Assembly: GCA_010672165.1 (NCBI GenBank)
Contig: JAAHHN010000036.1
Span: 1 to 39,432 of the forward strand
DNA from: Spirulina sp. SIO3F2
GTDB taxonomy: Bacteria > Cyanobacteriota > Cyanobacteriia > Cyanobacteriales > Spirulinaceae
Length of the DNA stretch: 39,432 nucleotides
Direction: 5' to 3'
A program made the position numbers and the translations under genes. Shown piece by piece: positions 30,605 through 39,432 of this stretch (position 1 is its first letter; each line of letters opens with the position of its first letter). The notes under the pieces were generated by a model. It searched no databases. It had not been told where the DNA came from and worked only from the letters and a program-made list of their open reading frames with translations.

Positions 30605-32152
30605 TCATGAATTCAAGACCTGATGATATTGCTGCTCAATATGTTGGATTACCTGCTCAATCGTGAGGTTGTCCGTCTGGATTTCGATGGCATCAGCGGC
30701 TTTGCGCAAGGGGGCGGTAGCACGGCTACTATCTTGGCGATCGCGCTCTTTAATCTGCTGCTCCAATGTGGCCAAATCTAACGTTGCCTGCACATTGCTA
30801 GGTAAGTCTTGCCAACGCCGCCGCGCCCGTTCCTCAGGGGAGGCCGTCAGAAAAACTTTCACCTCCGCCTCCGGAAATACCACTGTGCCAATATCGCGGC
30901 CTTCGGCGATGATGCCTCCCTTGCGACCCCAGGCTTGTTGATGCTTGACCAGTTGGCTGCGCACCGCCGGATGTTTTGCCACAGTCGAAACCTGCTGGGT
31001 GACCTCCGGAGAGCGGATGGCTTTGGTCACATCCTGGCCGTCAATCCAGACCTGCTGGCTGGTCTTGTGCTCTGGTTGGATAAATTGAATCTGGGCAGTG
31101 GCAGCGACTTCCGCGATCGCCACCTCATCTTCCAACTCCAACTCCTGCTGTTGGGCTTGCCAGGTAATTGCCCGATACATAGCCCCCGTATCGAGATAAG
31201 TCAACTGGAGTTGCTGGGCAAGAGCACGAGTGACGGTGGATTTGCCCACTCCAGCAGGGCCATCAATGGCAATTGTGGGACGACGCTGTTGCAAGATGAC
31301 ATTATCCAGTAAACGACTCGGGCCAACCCAAGCCGCGATCGCCAGCAAAGCCTGCTCATCTACTTGTTCCAAGGGGCTCAAACTCTGGGGATCAACCAGG
31401 TCAAGATAGTCAAGCTGAACGCTGGTTTCCGTTGCCAGGACTTGATGAACGGGAGCCAGCAAGCGATCGCGCTGGCGCTCTCCTTGAACAAAGGCTGTTT
31501 GAGCAGCTTTGAGGCTGCGCTGAAGCACTGTAGCCGTTTCTCGTTGTTCCGGGCTGAGGTATTGATTGCGGGAACTGTAGGCCAGACCAGAATCTTCTCG
31601 GGCAATTGGACAGGTGCGAATCTCTACCGGGATGCACAGGTCTGCCACCAGACGACGCAGCACAACCACTTGCTGGGCATCTTTTTGACCAAAGTAAGCG
31701 CGATCGGGCTGCACTAGGTTCAATAGCTTGGTGACGATCGTGGCCACGCCGGTGAAATGCCCCGGACGATTGATGCCGCAAAGGCCAGTGGTCAGCATTT
31801 TGGGTGGCAATACGCTAGTGGTTTGGACTGTGGACTCCGCATGGATATGAGCCATCCCCATTTCGGCAGGAGTGGGGGTAAAAACCGCATCAACGCCCAG
31901 CTCAGCACAGTGGTGCAAGTCCTTTGCCAGGGGACGGGGATAGGCGCTCAGGTCTTCCCGGGGACCGAACTGCGATGGATTGACAAAAATGCTCACCACC
32001 ACCACATCATTCTCCTGACGGGCGGCCCGAATTAAGCTGAAATGCCCCGCATGGAGTGCCCCCATCGTCGGCACAAGACCCAGGTTGCAATTGGGGAGCT
32101 GTTGTTGTCGATAAGCTCTCAACCCCGCGATCGTCCGTAATTGCCGCATCAT
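30605..32152 (-). CDS. panC/cmk: Bifunctional pantothenate synthetase / cytidylate kinase
   Basis: The first half is PanC (joins pantoate and beta-alanine): PTMGALHAGH with the HxGH adenylate site, NPSQFGPREDL, HFTGVATIVTKL and YFGQKDAQQ. From about residue 297 on it is CMP kinase: IDGPAGVGKST (P-loop), LDTGAMYRA and AEGRDIGT. This fusion is characteristic of cyanobacteria. I start it at ATG 32152 (a second ATG follows at 32149), with GAGG just upstream; a GTG at 32176 would add 8 residues. Confidence 0.95.
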   Translation of the reverse strand: MMRQLRTIAGLRAYRQQQLPNCNLGLVPTMGALHAGHFSLIRAARQENDVVVVSIFVNPSQFGPREDLSAYPRPLAKDLHHCAELGVDAVFTPTPAEMGMAHIHAESTVQTTSVLPPKMLTTGLCGINRPGHFTGVATIVTKLLNLVQPDRAYFGQKDAQQVVVLRRLVADLCIPVEIRTCPIAREDSGLAYSSRNQYLSPEQRETATVLQRSLKAAQTAFVQGERQRDRLLAPVHQVLATETSVQLDYLDLVDPQSLSPLEQVDEQALLAIAAWVGPSRLLDNVILQQRRPTIAIDGPAGVGKSTVTRALAQQLQLTYLDTGAMYRAITWQAQQQELELEDEVAIAEVAATAQIQFIQPEHKTSQQVWIDGQDVTKAIRSPEVTQQVSTVAKHPAVRSQLVKHQQAWGRKGGIIAEGRDIGTVVFPEAEVKVFLTASPEERARRRWQDLPSNVQATLDLATLEQQIKERDRQDSSRATAPLRKAADAIEIQTDNLTIEQVIQHIEQQYHQVLNS

Positions 32153-32383
32153 AACCCTCGATTTACCACTGCTCACAAGCTACTTAGTATAGGAGAGGAT
32201 TTTGGAGAAACCAAAATAACATCAATTGTGTTTTATTGCTTTTCTTAATCAATCTAGAGGGACATAAGCGTTAGCTGCTCCCATTGTTGATATATGTACA
32301 CCTCAGAAAATTCTGAACAAGACCTGCCCACGATTCCAATTTGGCGGTAGCATAATTGCAAATCCCTTTAATAAGCTTCTTTT

Positions 32384-32725
32384 ATGATGTTGTCCATTAC
32401 AGATGAGACCTTCCCAGACCAAGTCCTTGCTGCGACTGACCCCGTGCTGGTTCACTTTTGGGCACCCTGGTGCAAGCTATGTCGCAGCATTGAACCCACC
32501 CTTCACCAATTCCAGAGCCAATACCCCCGCCCGATTCGCCTGGTAAGTGTCAATGCTGACAACAACATTAAACTTGCTAATAATTATCGTCTCAAAACGC
32601 TACCCACGATCCTCTGCTTTGCCGATGGACGGTTGATGGGACGCGTTGAAGGCTTCCCCGGTCGGGATGAGTTACGACGGACCCTAGAAATTTTGGGGGA
32701 GCAGTTGTTACCGACACTGGTTTGA
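32384..32725 (+). CDS. Thioredoxin-like protein with a CKLC active site
   Basis: This 113-residue thioredoxin fold has the redox motif WAPWCKLCR in place of the usual WCGPC, plus the cis-Pro loop LKTLPTILCF. It has no signal peptide, so it is cytoplasmic. The altered middle residues change redox potential and partner choice, so it is not the main thioredoxin. It lies alone between panC-cmk (divergent) and ndhF. Confidence 0.85.
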   Translation: MMLSITDETFPDQVLAATDPVLVHFWAPWCKLCRSIEPTLHQFQSQYPRPIRLVSVNADNNIKLANNYRLKTLPTILCFADGRLMGRVEGFPGRDELRRTLEILGEQLLPTLV

Positions 32726-32821
32726 AAGTCGTTAATACATCTTTAAAGAACGCCCCATGAGCTGACGGTCAGCGTTATCGTGCAACAGTAATCGTCGAAG
32801 ACCGTCCCTATTTGCTCCCTC

Positions 32822-34831
32822 ATGGAATCTTTTTTGTACGACTCTGCCTGGTTGATCCCAGTTTTGCCCCTCTTGGGTTCAGCTGTGGTGGGGCTCGGGC
32901 TCATCTCGTTTAATCAAAGTACGAATCGACTTCGACAAATCAATGCCGCTGTGATTATGACCCTTCTGGGGGTCACGGTCTTTATGGCCTTTGGTTTGCT
33001 CTGGAGCCAGATTCAGGGGCATCCTGCCTATAACCGCAGCTTTGAATGGGCTGCTGCGGGTGATTTTCACCTGACAATGGGCTACATCATTGATCCCCTA
33101 ACCGCAGTAATGCTGGTTATTGTGACCACGGTTGCCCTGCTGGTGATGCTCTATACCGATGGCTATATGGCCCACGATGCGGGCTATGTACGCTTTTATG
33201 CTTATCTGAGTATTTTTAGTGCATCCATGTTGGGTTTGGTGATCAGTCCCAACTTGGTGCAAATTTATATTTTTTGGGAGCTGGTGGGCATGTGTTCTTA
33301 CCTGCTCATTGGCTTTTGGTACGATCGCCAAGCGGCAGCCGATGCCTGCCAAAAGGCATTCGTCACCAACCGTGTGGGGGACTTTGGCCTGCTGCTCGGC
33401 ATCCTTGGCCTCTACTGGGCTACCGGCAGCTTTGAATTTGAGGTGATTGGCGATCGCCTCGAACTCCTGGTTTCTTCAGGGGCATTGGCTGGGGGCATGG
33501 CAGCTCTGTTTGCCATTCTGGTGTTCTTAGGTCCCGTAGCGAAATCCGCTCAGTTCCCCCTCCATGTATGGTTGCCCGATGCAATGGAAGGCCCGACCCC
33601 CATCTCAGCACTGATCCATGCAGCAACAATGGTGGCAGCAGGGGTATTCCTTGTGGCGCGAATGTACCCCGTATTTGAGCAGATTCCTGCTGCCATGACC
33701 TTGATCGCTTGGACAGGTGCAGCCACCGCCTTCCTGGGGGCTAGCATTGCGATTACCCAAAACGATATTAAAAAGGGTCTGGCTTATTCCACCATCTCCC
33801 AACTGGGTTACATGATTATGGCCATGGGCGCAGGGGCCTACACAGCAGGGCTGTTTCACCTGATGACCCATGCTTATTTCAAAGCCATGCTCTTCCTTTG
33901 CTCTGGTTCGGTGATTCATGGGATGGAAGCGGTGGTGGGTCATAACCCCATCCTGGCTCAGGACATGCGCCTGATGGGGGGCTTGCGCAAATATATGCCT
34001 GTAACGGCCACGACCTTCTTGATCGGCAACCTAGCGATTTGCGGTATTCCCCCCTTTGCAGGCTTTTGGTCAAAGGATGAAATCTTGGGTCTCTCATTTG
34101 CGGCCAATCCCGCCTTGTGGTTGGTGGGCTGGTTGACTGCTGGGATTACTGCTTTCTACATGTTCCGGATGTATTTCTTGACTTTTGAAGGCGAGTTCCG
34201 AGGTGAAGACAAAACGATTCGCGCCCAATTACTCGCGGCGGCTGGCGAGGTAGGGGGCGACGATGGTCATGATGACCACCATGACCACAAGCCCCATGAA
34301 TCCCCCTGGACAATGGCTTTGCCTCTAGCAATACTCGCCATTCCTTCGACCCTCATTGGTTTTGTGGGTGTGCCCTGGAACAATCGCTTTGAAGCCTTGG
34401 TTCATGCTCCCGGTGAGGTGGTTGAAATGGCTGCTGAAGCGTTCGATCGCACCGAGTTCTTGATTATGGGTGGTAGCTCTGTGGGGATTGGCCTGATTGG
34501 TTTAACTCTGGCATCCCTGATGTACTGGCAGAAAGTGATTGACCCGAGCGCGATCGCTGCCAAACTCCCTGCCCTCTATCAGTTCTCCCTCAATAAGTGG
34601 TATTTCGATGACATCTACGATCGCGTCTTTGTGAAAGGAACCCGTCGCCTTGCGCGGCAGATGCTCGAAATTGACTATCGCGTTGTAGATGGGGCGGTGA
34701 ACCTAACTGGGCTTGTGACAGTTGTTACTGGGCAAGGCTTGAAATACTTTGAGAACGGTCGCGCCCAGTTCTATGCCCTGATCGTCTTTGCGGCGGTGCT
34801 TGGCTTTGTGGTTGTCTCCAGTATTGGCTAG
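32822..34831 (+). CDS. ndhF: NDH-1 subunit 5 (NdhF, NdhF1 type)
   Basis: This 669-residue polytopic membrane protein starts FLYDSAWLIPVLPLLGS and carries the proton-pump signatures WELVGMCSYLLIGFW, FPLHVWLPDAMEGPTPISAL and NDIKKGLAYSTISQLGYM. It is a proton-translocating subunit of the NDH-1 (photosynthetic complex I) of thylakoids, serving respiration and cyclic electron flow. The N-terminus and the ndhD partner indicate the NdhF1 form rather than the CO2-uptake NdhF3. A His/Asp-rich loop (DDGHDDHHDHKPHE) sits before the last helices. Confidence 0.95.
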   Translation: MESFLYDSAWLIPVLPLLGSAVVGLGLISFNQSTNRLRQINAAVIMTLLGVTVFMAFGLLWSQIQGHPAYNRSFEWAAAGDFHLTMGYIIDPLTAVMLVIVTTVALLVMLYTDGYMAHDAGYVRFYAYLSIFSASMLGLVISPNLVQIYIFWELVGMCSYLLIGFWYDRQAAADACQKAFVTNRVGDFGLLLGILGLYWATGSFEFEVIGDRLELLVSSGALAGGMAALFAILVFLGPVAKSAQFPLHVWLPDAMEGPTPISALIHAATMVAAGVFLVARMYPVFEQIPAAMTLIAWTGAATAFLGASIAITQNDIKKGLAYSTISQLGYMIMAMGAGAYTAGLFHLMTHAYFKAMLFLCSGSVIHGMEAVVGHNPILAQDMRLMGGLRKYMPVTATTFLIGNLAICGIPPFAGFWSKDEILGLSFAANPALWLVGWLTAGITAFYMFRMYFLTFEGEFRGEDKTIRAQLLAAAGEVGGDDGHDDHHDHKPHESPWTMALPLAILAIPSTLIGFVGVPWNNRFEALVHAPGEVVEMAAEAFDRTEFLIMGGSSVGIGLIGLTLASLMYWQKVIDPSAIAAKLPALYQFSLNKWYFDDIYDRVFVKGTRRLARQMLEIDYRVVDGAVNLTGLVTVVTGQGLKYFENGRAQFYALIVFAAVLGFVVVSSIG

Positions 34832-34832
34832 C

Positions 34833-34863
34833 TGTAGGTTGGGTTGACGAGAGGAAACCCAAC
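34833..34863. repeat. Intergenic repeat, copy 2
   Basis: TGTAGGTTGGGTTGACG to GGAAACCCAAC, as at 1291-1320, begins 1 nt after the ndhF stop. Further on, GGTGGGCAATGCCCACC (about 34993-35009) is another hairpin. The 301-nt ndhF-ndhD spacer holds no gene. Confidence 0.6.
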
Positions 34864-35132
34864 GAAACCTTCGCTGCTGTTGGGTTATTTCCCCTAGAGA
34901 CAATCCGCGTTGACGTTAGTCTGTCCTTCGGACAAACGTGCCTCAATCAAATAAACATCAAGCTTGACTTCAAAGTTTGGAAATCCTGTTTTGGTGGGCA
35001 ATGCCCACCCTACAGAGTTTTCCTCCTTCGACTAAAGATTCCGACACCCAACCCCCAAATCATTGAGATGTCTTTGTCCATTGCTGGGTCTGGCAATAGC
35101 GGAGCACAGTCCTCAAACTGTTGTGAAAACTC

Positions 35133-36845
35133 ATGAATTTTGATCCTTTCCCTTGGCTCACGGCCATTATTCTCTTTCCCATCGTTGCTGGACTGTTCAT
35201 TCCCCTGATTCCAGACAAAGACGGTAAAACCGTCCGGTGGTTTGCCCTTGTGGTAGGTCTCATTGACTTTGCTGCCATTATTTATGCCTTTTACACGGGC
35301 TACGACCTCAATGAGCCCGGCTTGCAACTGGTGGAGAGCTACACCTGGATTCCCGACCTCGATCTCAAATGGTCATTGGCGGCCGATGGTCTCTCGATGC
35401 CACTGATTATCCTGACCGGGTTTATCACGACTTTGGCAATTATGGCCGCTTGGCCGGTGACCTTTAAGCCCAAGCTCTTCTACTTTCTGATGCTGGCCAT
35501 GTACGGCGGTCAAATCGCGGTCTTTGCGGTGCAGGATATGCTGCTGTTCTTCCTGGTGTGGGAGCTAGAATTGGTGCCGGTTTACTTGATCCTATCCATT
35601 TGGGGTGGGAAAAAGCGTCTCTATGCGGCGACCAAGTTTATCCTCTACACCGCTGGCGGTTCACTGTTTATCTTAGTGGCGGCGTTGACCATGGCCTTTT
35701 ATGGTGACACGGTTACGTTTGATATGGCAGCGATCGCCAATAAAGACTTTGGCCTCGGTTTACAACTACTCCTCTATGCTGGATTTCTGATTGCCTATGG
35801 TGTGAAGCTACCGATCTTCCCGCTCCATACCTGGCTACCGGACGCCCACGGCGAAGCCACCGCACCAGCTCACATGCTCCTGGCAGGTATTCTGCTGAAG
35901 ATGGGTGGTTATGCCTTAATCCGCATGAACGCAGGGATGCTGCCGGATGCCCATGTCAAATTTGCCCCGGTGTTGGTGATTTTGGGCATCGTCAATATCA
36001 TCTACGCTGCCTTGACCTCCTTCGCCCAACGCAACCTCAAGCGCAAGATCGCCTATTCTTCGATTTCCCACATGGGCTTTGTACTGATCGGGATGGCTTC
36101 TTTCACCAACCTGGGCCTGAGCGGCGCAATCTTGCAGATGATCTCCCACGGTCTGATTGGAGCCAGCCTCTTCTTTATGGTGGGGGCGACCTATGACCGA
36201 ACCCATACTCTGATGCTCGATGAAATGGGGGGTGTGGGCAAACAAATGAAAAAGGTGTTTGCCATGTGGACGGCTTGTTCCCTCGCTTCCCTTGCCTTGC
36301 CCGGGATGAGTGGCTTTGTGGCGGAGTTGATGGTGTTTGTGGGCTTTGCCACCAGTGATGCTTACAGTGCTACTTTCCGGGTGATTGTGGTCTTGCTGGC
36401 CGCCGTGGGTGTGATCCTCACGCCAATTTATCTGCTCTCAATGCTGCGGGAGATCTTTTATGGTGAGGAGAATCCGGAGTTGGTTAAATCCCAAGCACTT
36501 GTGGATGCTGAACCCCGCGAGGTCTTTATTATTGGCTCTCTGCTAGTGCCGATCATCGCCATTGGCCTCTATCCCAAAGCAGCCACACAGATCTATGAGG
36601 CAACAGAGGCTCAATTAACTACAATGTTGCGGGGGCATGTGCCTGCTTTAGTGGCGGTGGCGGAACCCGCTACGGTAACGATTGAACCTTTGGTGGCAGA
36701 ACCTGCGATCGCGCCCGCGATCGATGTTGCGCCGGAACCGACGGCCATAACAGTTGAAGCTGATGTGGTGGATGAATCGCTCTTGGTGAAACCCTCAGAA
36801 CCTCTTGAACCCAGCGATCCAGATAATCCTCAGATTGAGTTTTAG
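35133..36845 (+). CDS. ndhD: NDH-1 subunit 4 (NdhD, NdhD1 type) with acidic C-terminal extension
   Basis: This 570-residue protein starts [20 protein letters not shown] and has the family motifs [34 protein letters not shown] and [15 protein letters not shown]. It is the second antiporter-like proton pump subunit, paired with NdhF. After the last helix (about residue 480), the tail of some 70 residues is rich in Pro, Glu, Val and Ala (ending [14 protein letters not shown]) and looks disordered. Usual NdhD1 proteins are nearer 525-535 residues, so the tail is an addition on the cytoplasmic or stromal side. Confidence 0.95.
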   Translation: MNFDPFPWLTAIILFPIVAGLFIPLIPDKDGKTVRWFALVVGLIDFAAIIYAFYTGYDLNEPGLQLVESYTWIPDLDLKWSLAADGLSMPLIILTGFITTLAIMAAWPVTFKPKLFYFLMLAMYGGQIAVFAVQDMLLFFLVWELELVPVYLILSIWGGKKRLYAATKFILYTAGGSLFILVAALTMAFYGDTVTFDMAAIANKDFGLGLQLLLYAGFLIAYGVKLPIFPLHTWLPDAHGEATAPAHMLLAGILLKMGGYALIRMNAGMLPDAHVKFAPVLVILGIVNIIYAALTSFAQRNLKRKIAYSSISHMGFVLIGMASFTNLGLSGAILQMISHGLIGASLFFMVGATYDRTHTLMLDEMGGVGKQMKKVFAMWTACSLASLALPGMSGFVAELMVFVGFATSDAYSATFRVIVVLLAAVGVILTPIYLLSMLREIFYGEENPELVKSQALVDAEPREVFIIGSLLVPIIAIGLYPKAATQIYEATEAQLTTMLRGHVPALVAVAEPATVTIEPLVAEPAIAPAIDVAPEPTAITVEADVVDESLLVKPSEPLEPSDPDNPQIEF

Positions 36846-36903
36846 TTTGCACCATTCACATCAGCCTATAGCTTGAAAATTAGCTTCCATTGCTAAACAT
36901 CCT

Positions 36904-36932
36904 GTAGGGAAAGGTTTTGAACCTTCCCCTAC
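36904..36932 (+). terminator. Hairpin downstream of ndhD
   Basis: GTAGGGAAAGGTT (36904-36916) pairs with AACCTTCCCCTAC (36920-36932) with one mismatch and a 3-nt loop. Only weakly T-rich sequence follows. It may be a terminator or a common intergenic repeat. Confidence 0.5.
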
Positions 36933-36966
36933 TATTGTTGTGATGCTATATAATCCCCTGTCCAGT

Positions 36967-37161
36967 TCAATCTATTGGAGCTAAAGGCAGCAGTTCCCCA
37001 ATTGGTACTGTTAAATCAGGAAAATTCAGCGGGGTGCTCGTACCGCTCTCTTCAACAATCTGATGCTGGTCATAACCGCGATCGCTCGGCTGGCGAAATA
37101 TATGCAACCGACGATTTTCCACATCCAGCACCCCAGAAACTATTCCACCCCAACAACTGTC
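36967..37161 (-). pseudogene. C-terminal stump of a Uma2-family (DUF820) protein
   Basis: Minus-strand frame ending at 36967 reads GVLDVENRRLHIFRQPSD, YDQHQIVEESGTSTPL and NFPDLTVPIGELLPLAPID. This matches the C-terminus of Uma2 family PD-(D/E)XK-like proteins, which are abundant in cyanobacteria. A stop codon at 37162-37164 closes the frame upstream, and no N-terminal part or start is present. It is a relic. Confidence 0.6.
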
Positions 37162-37248
37162 CTAAAACCCAAGGTATCTCCTCGCTAAAAGCCTGAAGGT
37201 AATAACAAGGATTCACGTTCTCCGGTTAATTCCACTCGCCTAATTCCT

Positions 37249-37815
37249 ATGTTCTTAACTCGCATCCCCCAACGTTTCGGCTTAGTCCTCTCCACCCTAG
37301 GCTTCAGCGCCCTTGCATTCGGAACCGCTGCACCCACCCAAGCAGCGGAAGAGATCGTGATTACCTACGGCTTTTTGCAACAGTCGATTCCTGTGAATGA
37401 CTTGGCTGACTTCGCAGAATCTGGAGAGCAATCCTTTACGATTAGCCTGCTGGTGGGTGCTAGTGGCCAAGACCCGGACAACATCCGTAATGTGCTCAAC
37501 CAGGACGTGCCCCTCAAGCATTCCCTCGCGGATAAACTCCTTAATACTGCTCCGGGTGAAGCAGCTTTACAACAGGTGGGCAATGTGGTTCATACCAATG
37601 GTAGCGAGGGACGGGTGGAATCTCTGCGGACTGCCATTATGGACTCAGCCGAAGATGATGATCAGGTTTCCCTGATTGAAGTTTTGCAAAACTATCCAAC
37701 AGATGCCATGTATGTCGATGGTGAACAATTGGTTACGTTAGTCGGCAAAATGAAGCCGCTTCTGGATCAGTTGGGAACTGTGCAAGATGTGTTGGATATT
37801 TTGGGTGGGTTGTAG
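37249..37815 (+). CDS. Exported DUF1400-domain protein
   Basis: This 188-residue protein has a signal peptide (LVLSTLGFSALAFGTAAPTQAA). The mature part starts EEIVITYGFLQQSIPVNDLADFAESGE, the N-terminal DUF1400 domain that in many cyanobacterial proteins precedes an alpha/beta hydrolase. Here the domain stands alone: no GxSxG or other hydrolase motif follows. It is presumably periplasmic or secreted; function unknown. A GC-rich hairpin without a T tract follows the gene (37850-37880). Confidence 0.75.
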   Translation: MFLTRIPQRFGLVLSTLGFSALAFGTAAPTQAAEEIVITYGFLQQSIPVNDLADFAESGEQSFTISLLVGASGQDPDNIRNVLNQDVPLKHSLADKLLNTAPGEAALQQVGNVVHTNGSEGRVESLRTAIMDSAEDDDQVSLIEVLQNYPTDAMYVDGEQLVTLVGKMKPLLDQLGTVQDVLDILGGL

Positions 37816-38017
37816 TCTTCTGCTTTAGATCTGAATAGCGTTTTTTGAGGGGGAGCGATGCACATTGTGTACCGCTCCCCAATCGTATCTTCAAAACTCT
37901 CCATAACCACTCATCCCTCTTTTATTACTATCCTTTTATTACTATGGGGAGAGGAAAATATCAGAAGTCTTGTTCTACAAGGACTTCAGGAAAAATGAGG
38001 TCATTTTGGGGTTCTAT
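37816..38017. other. Spacer with hairpins after the DUF1400 gene
   Basis: It contains GGGGAGCG/CGCTCCCC (37850-37880) and GAAGTCTTGT/ACAAGGACTTC (37964-37987). No gene is seen. The stretch 38148-38444 after the MITE also holds no credible gene. Confidence 0.45.
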
Positions 38018-38147
38018 TAGGGCGTGTCGTCAGTTAAAACCAGAAGCCTTACGGGACAAGCGATAGAGCGCCCGACCCAAAAAACAGAGAGAGGGGCTGT
38101 AAGTCAGTCAGAGCAAGAGTTTGAGATCTAACTGACGACAGCCCCTA
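38018..38147. mobile_element. 130-bp MITE (longer copy)
   Basis: Ends TAGGGCGTGTCGTCAGTT (38018-38035) and AACTGACGACAGCCCCTA (38130-38147) are inverted, and TA at both ends suggests an IS630/Tc1-type target. The interior (130 bp in all) does not code. It is the longer form of the element at 28902-28959. Confidence 0.75.
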
Positions 38148-38444
38148 GTTTGAAAGGGCTCAAATCTATACTTTGCCTGACTCAAGGGATTTGGAGATTT
38201 TATGCTACTAATAGATGTCACTCAAACTGGTCTGTAGCGACAGTATTATGGGAGAATGTGCCAGGTTTGAGTCACCATAGCCGTTACAATACCCTAGAGC
38301 TAAGGGGGAGTGGATCAGCCAATATTCTGACAAGTGGGGCAACTTTTTTTTGCTCCATCCTATCCACCCCAACCACTGCGAACAGAACTTCGCTCGATGC
38401 CCAGACTTAACCGTCATTCTAGTCAATCTGCCTGCTGAAGGACT

Positions 38445-39432
38445 ATGTGGGACGTTCAAAACCCTGTTAAACCGAATCCACCCTCATTGTCCCAATGGCT
38501 CTACCAAGCCATTGATATACCGGGTGTACGACTGCGCATTCGGCTGCGCGGCAACAACCTACATATCTTGCTCGAAGGGAGCTTACCGCCTACCCCCGAA
38601 ACCGTGCGCCCTCGCCTTGAGCAAGCCCTTCAGACCCAAACCGACAGCTTTCAGGTCTTTTTTCGCAATACTGAAGACCCAGTCTATAAAATTATTCTTT
38701 ATGGTCGCCGTGTCGGTCAACAACGCCCTGATTGGATAGAATCCGTTGTCTTGGCGGATCTCAATCTCACAACGACAACACCATCGCCCCTTCCCAGTAG
38801 TTTAAGTACAGCATTGCTCTCCAATGAGCACTTAGCGCGAACGGGGTCTCCTGAAGCGATCGCTCGTTATCTGAGTGAATCCCTCTCCCACCTGGGCGTC
38901 AGTGTTAAGGTTTTGGTGCAAAAGTTACCGGAAACTGAGACCAATCTGCGGGAGGAAACGGCAACCTCCGGTTTAAAACGGCTTTGGATCATTTGTAGCT
39001 GCCACTATAGCCCCGATGCCTCCTTAATTGCCGAGCCGATCGCCCAGCAACTGCGAGATCTCGAACTCAAGGGATTTAAAGAGGCAATTATTCGTTCTCA
39101 AGTTCAGGGTGAAGCAAACCCTGACTGGATCTTGCAGGTGGATCTCACCCATCCCACGGAATTACTTTGGGAATGGGCTCGCTGGGGTGATGCGGCTGCG
39201 ATCGCTCGTTTACTCAATCAACGACTGGCAGCCCATTATCTTGATGCCCGCGTTATTGCCGACGCTCAAACCCTGCATATTTTTTGTCGTCCCCTCCCTG
39301 ACCAGCCAACGGCTCCCCTGATTCCCCCTACCCAAGCCACTCTCCAGGAGGTGAATCAAGCCCTGACAGAATTGCAACCTCAGGGTATGACAGCAGCCGC
39401 GATCTACGGTCTCCGGGAACAGGCCTTTCCCA
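38445..39432 (+). CDS. N-terminal part of a large cyanobacterial protein (DUF1574-like), cut by the window edge
   Basis: From ATG 38445 (GAAGGA close upstream) the frame stays open to the last base, 329 codons. It begins MWDVQNPVKPNPPSLSQW, then LYQAIDIPGVRLRIRLRGNN, LHILLEGSLPPTPETVRPRL and YKIILYGRRVGQQRPDWIES. I recall this opening (short helix, RLRGNNLHIL, YGRxxGQxRPDW) from large proteins annotated as DUF1574, but the assignment is tentative. A second similar unit seems to follow (LWIICSCHYSPDASLIAEPI, LNQRLAAHYLDARVIADAQTLHIFCRP). It has no signal peptide. Codon pattern is even and HIP1 sites occur, so it is a real gene. Confidence 0.75.
   Translation, partial: MWDVQNPVKPNPPSLSQWLYQAIDIPGVRLRIRLRGNNLHILLEGSLPPTPETVRPRLEQALQTQTDSFQVFFRNTEDPVYKIILYGRRVGQQRPDWIESVVLADLNLTTTTPSPLPSSLSTALLSNEHLARTGSPEAIARYLSESLSHLGVSVKVLVQKLPETETNLREETATSGLKRLWIICSCHYSPDASLIAEPIAQQLRDLELKGFKEAIIRSQVQGEANPDWILQVDLTHPTELLWEWARWGDAAAIARLLNQRLAAHYLDARVIADAQTLHIFCRPLPDQPTAPLIPPTQATLQEVNQALTELQPQGMTAAAIYGLREQAFP

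Noticed and set aside
30809-31312. Plus-strand frame of 167 codons
   Set aside because: Antisense to the cytidylate kinase half of panC-cmk.
36975-37196. Plus-strand frame of 73 codons
   Set aside because: The minus strand reads as the end of a Uma2-like protein; the plus frame has no recognisable feature.

Overview
The window is chromosomal DNA of a cyanobacterium. The evidence is the many GCGATCGC (HIP1) octamers, a fused pantothenate synthetase/cytidylate kinase, ndhF and ndhD of the cyanobacterial NDH-1 complex, XisH/XisI proteins, pentapeptide-repeat proteins and a giant Ser/Thr-His kinase. Mobile-element debris, tandem paralogues and gene stumps are common, which suggests a large, repeat-tolerant (perhaps filamentous) genome. 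The species cannot be read from the sequence.

Layout. 1-5.7 kb: the tail of an unknown gene, an unknown protein preceded by a stump of its own N-terminus, a 1285-residue leucine-rich-repeat-variant protein, and a truncated, frameshifted exported protein. 5.8-6.2 kb: a small tRNA unit with a clear promoter and terminator, containing tRNA-Lys(CUU), an overlapping tRNA with a Leu-type anticodon and a tRNA relic. 6.5-8.1 kb: an SPFH/slipin protein with four copies of one hairpin motif. 8.2-12.4 kb: an accessory island with HigB/HigA, an HNH nuclease and its partner, XisH/XisI, a lone HicB, several inverted-repeat elements, an xisH stump, a second truncated copy of the HNH partner and the end of a transposase. 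12.4-18.3 kb: the giant kinase and decayed pieces of related kinases. 18.3-21.5 kb: four co-directional unknown genes that share a Gly-Asp motif.

22.0-26.4 kb is the most striking region. It holds a tail-anchored protein made of two almost identical globin domains, a membrane-anchored pentaheme cytochrome c, a secreted hexaheme cytochrome c, a DUF3365-type monoheme lipoprotein, a membrane protein with two His-x13-His pairs (a diheme cytochrome b pattern) and a membrane or exported thioredoxin of the HCF164/TxlA type. A perfect GTA-N8-TAC NtcA box lies 22 nt before a TATA-type -10 element upstream of the globin gene. Together these suggest a nitrogen-controlled transmembrane electron-transfer system that delivers electrons to, or takes them from, a globin. 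Nitric oxide or nitrite chemistry is the leading guess. I know of no described system with this composition.

26.6-39.4 kb: two tandem 308-residue pentapeptide proteins, a polysaccharide deacetylase, panC-cmk, a thioredoxin, ndhF and ndhD, a Uma2-like stump, an exported DUF1400 protein, and the start of a large unknown cyanobacterial protein that runs off the window. Two copies of one MITE family, at 28.9 and 38.0 kb, flank this part.
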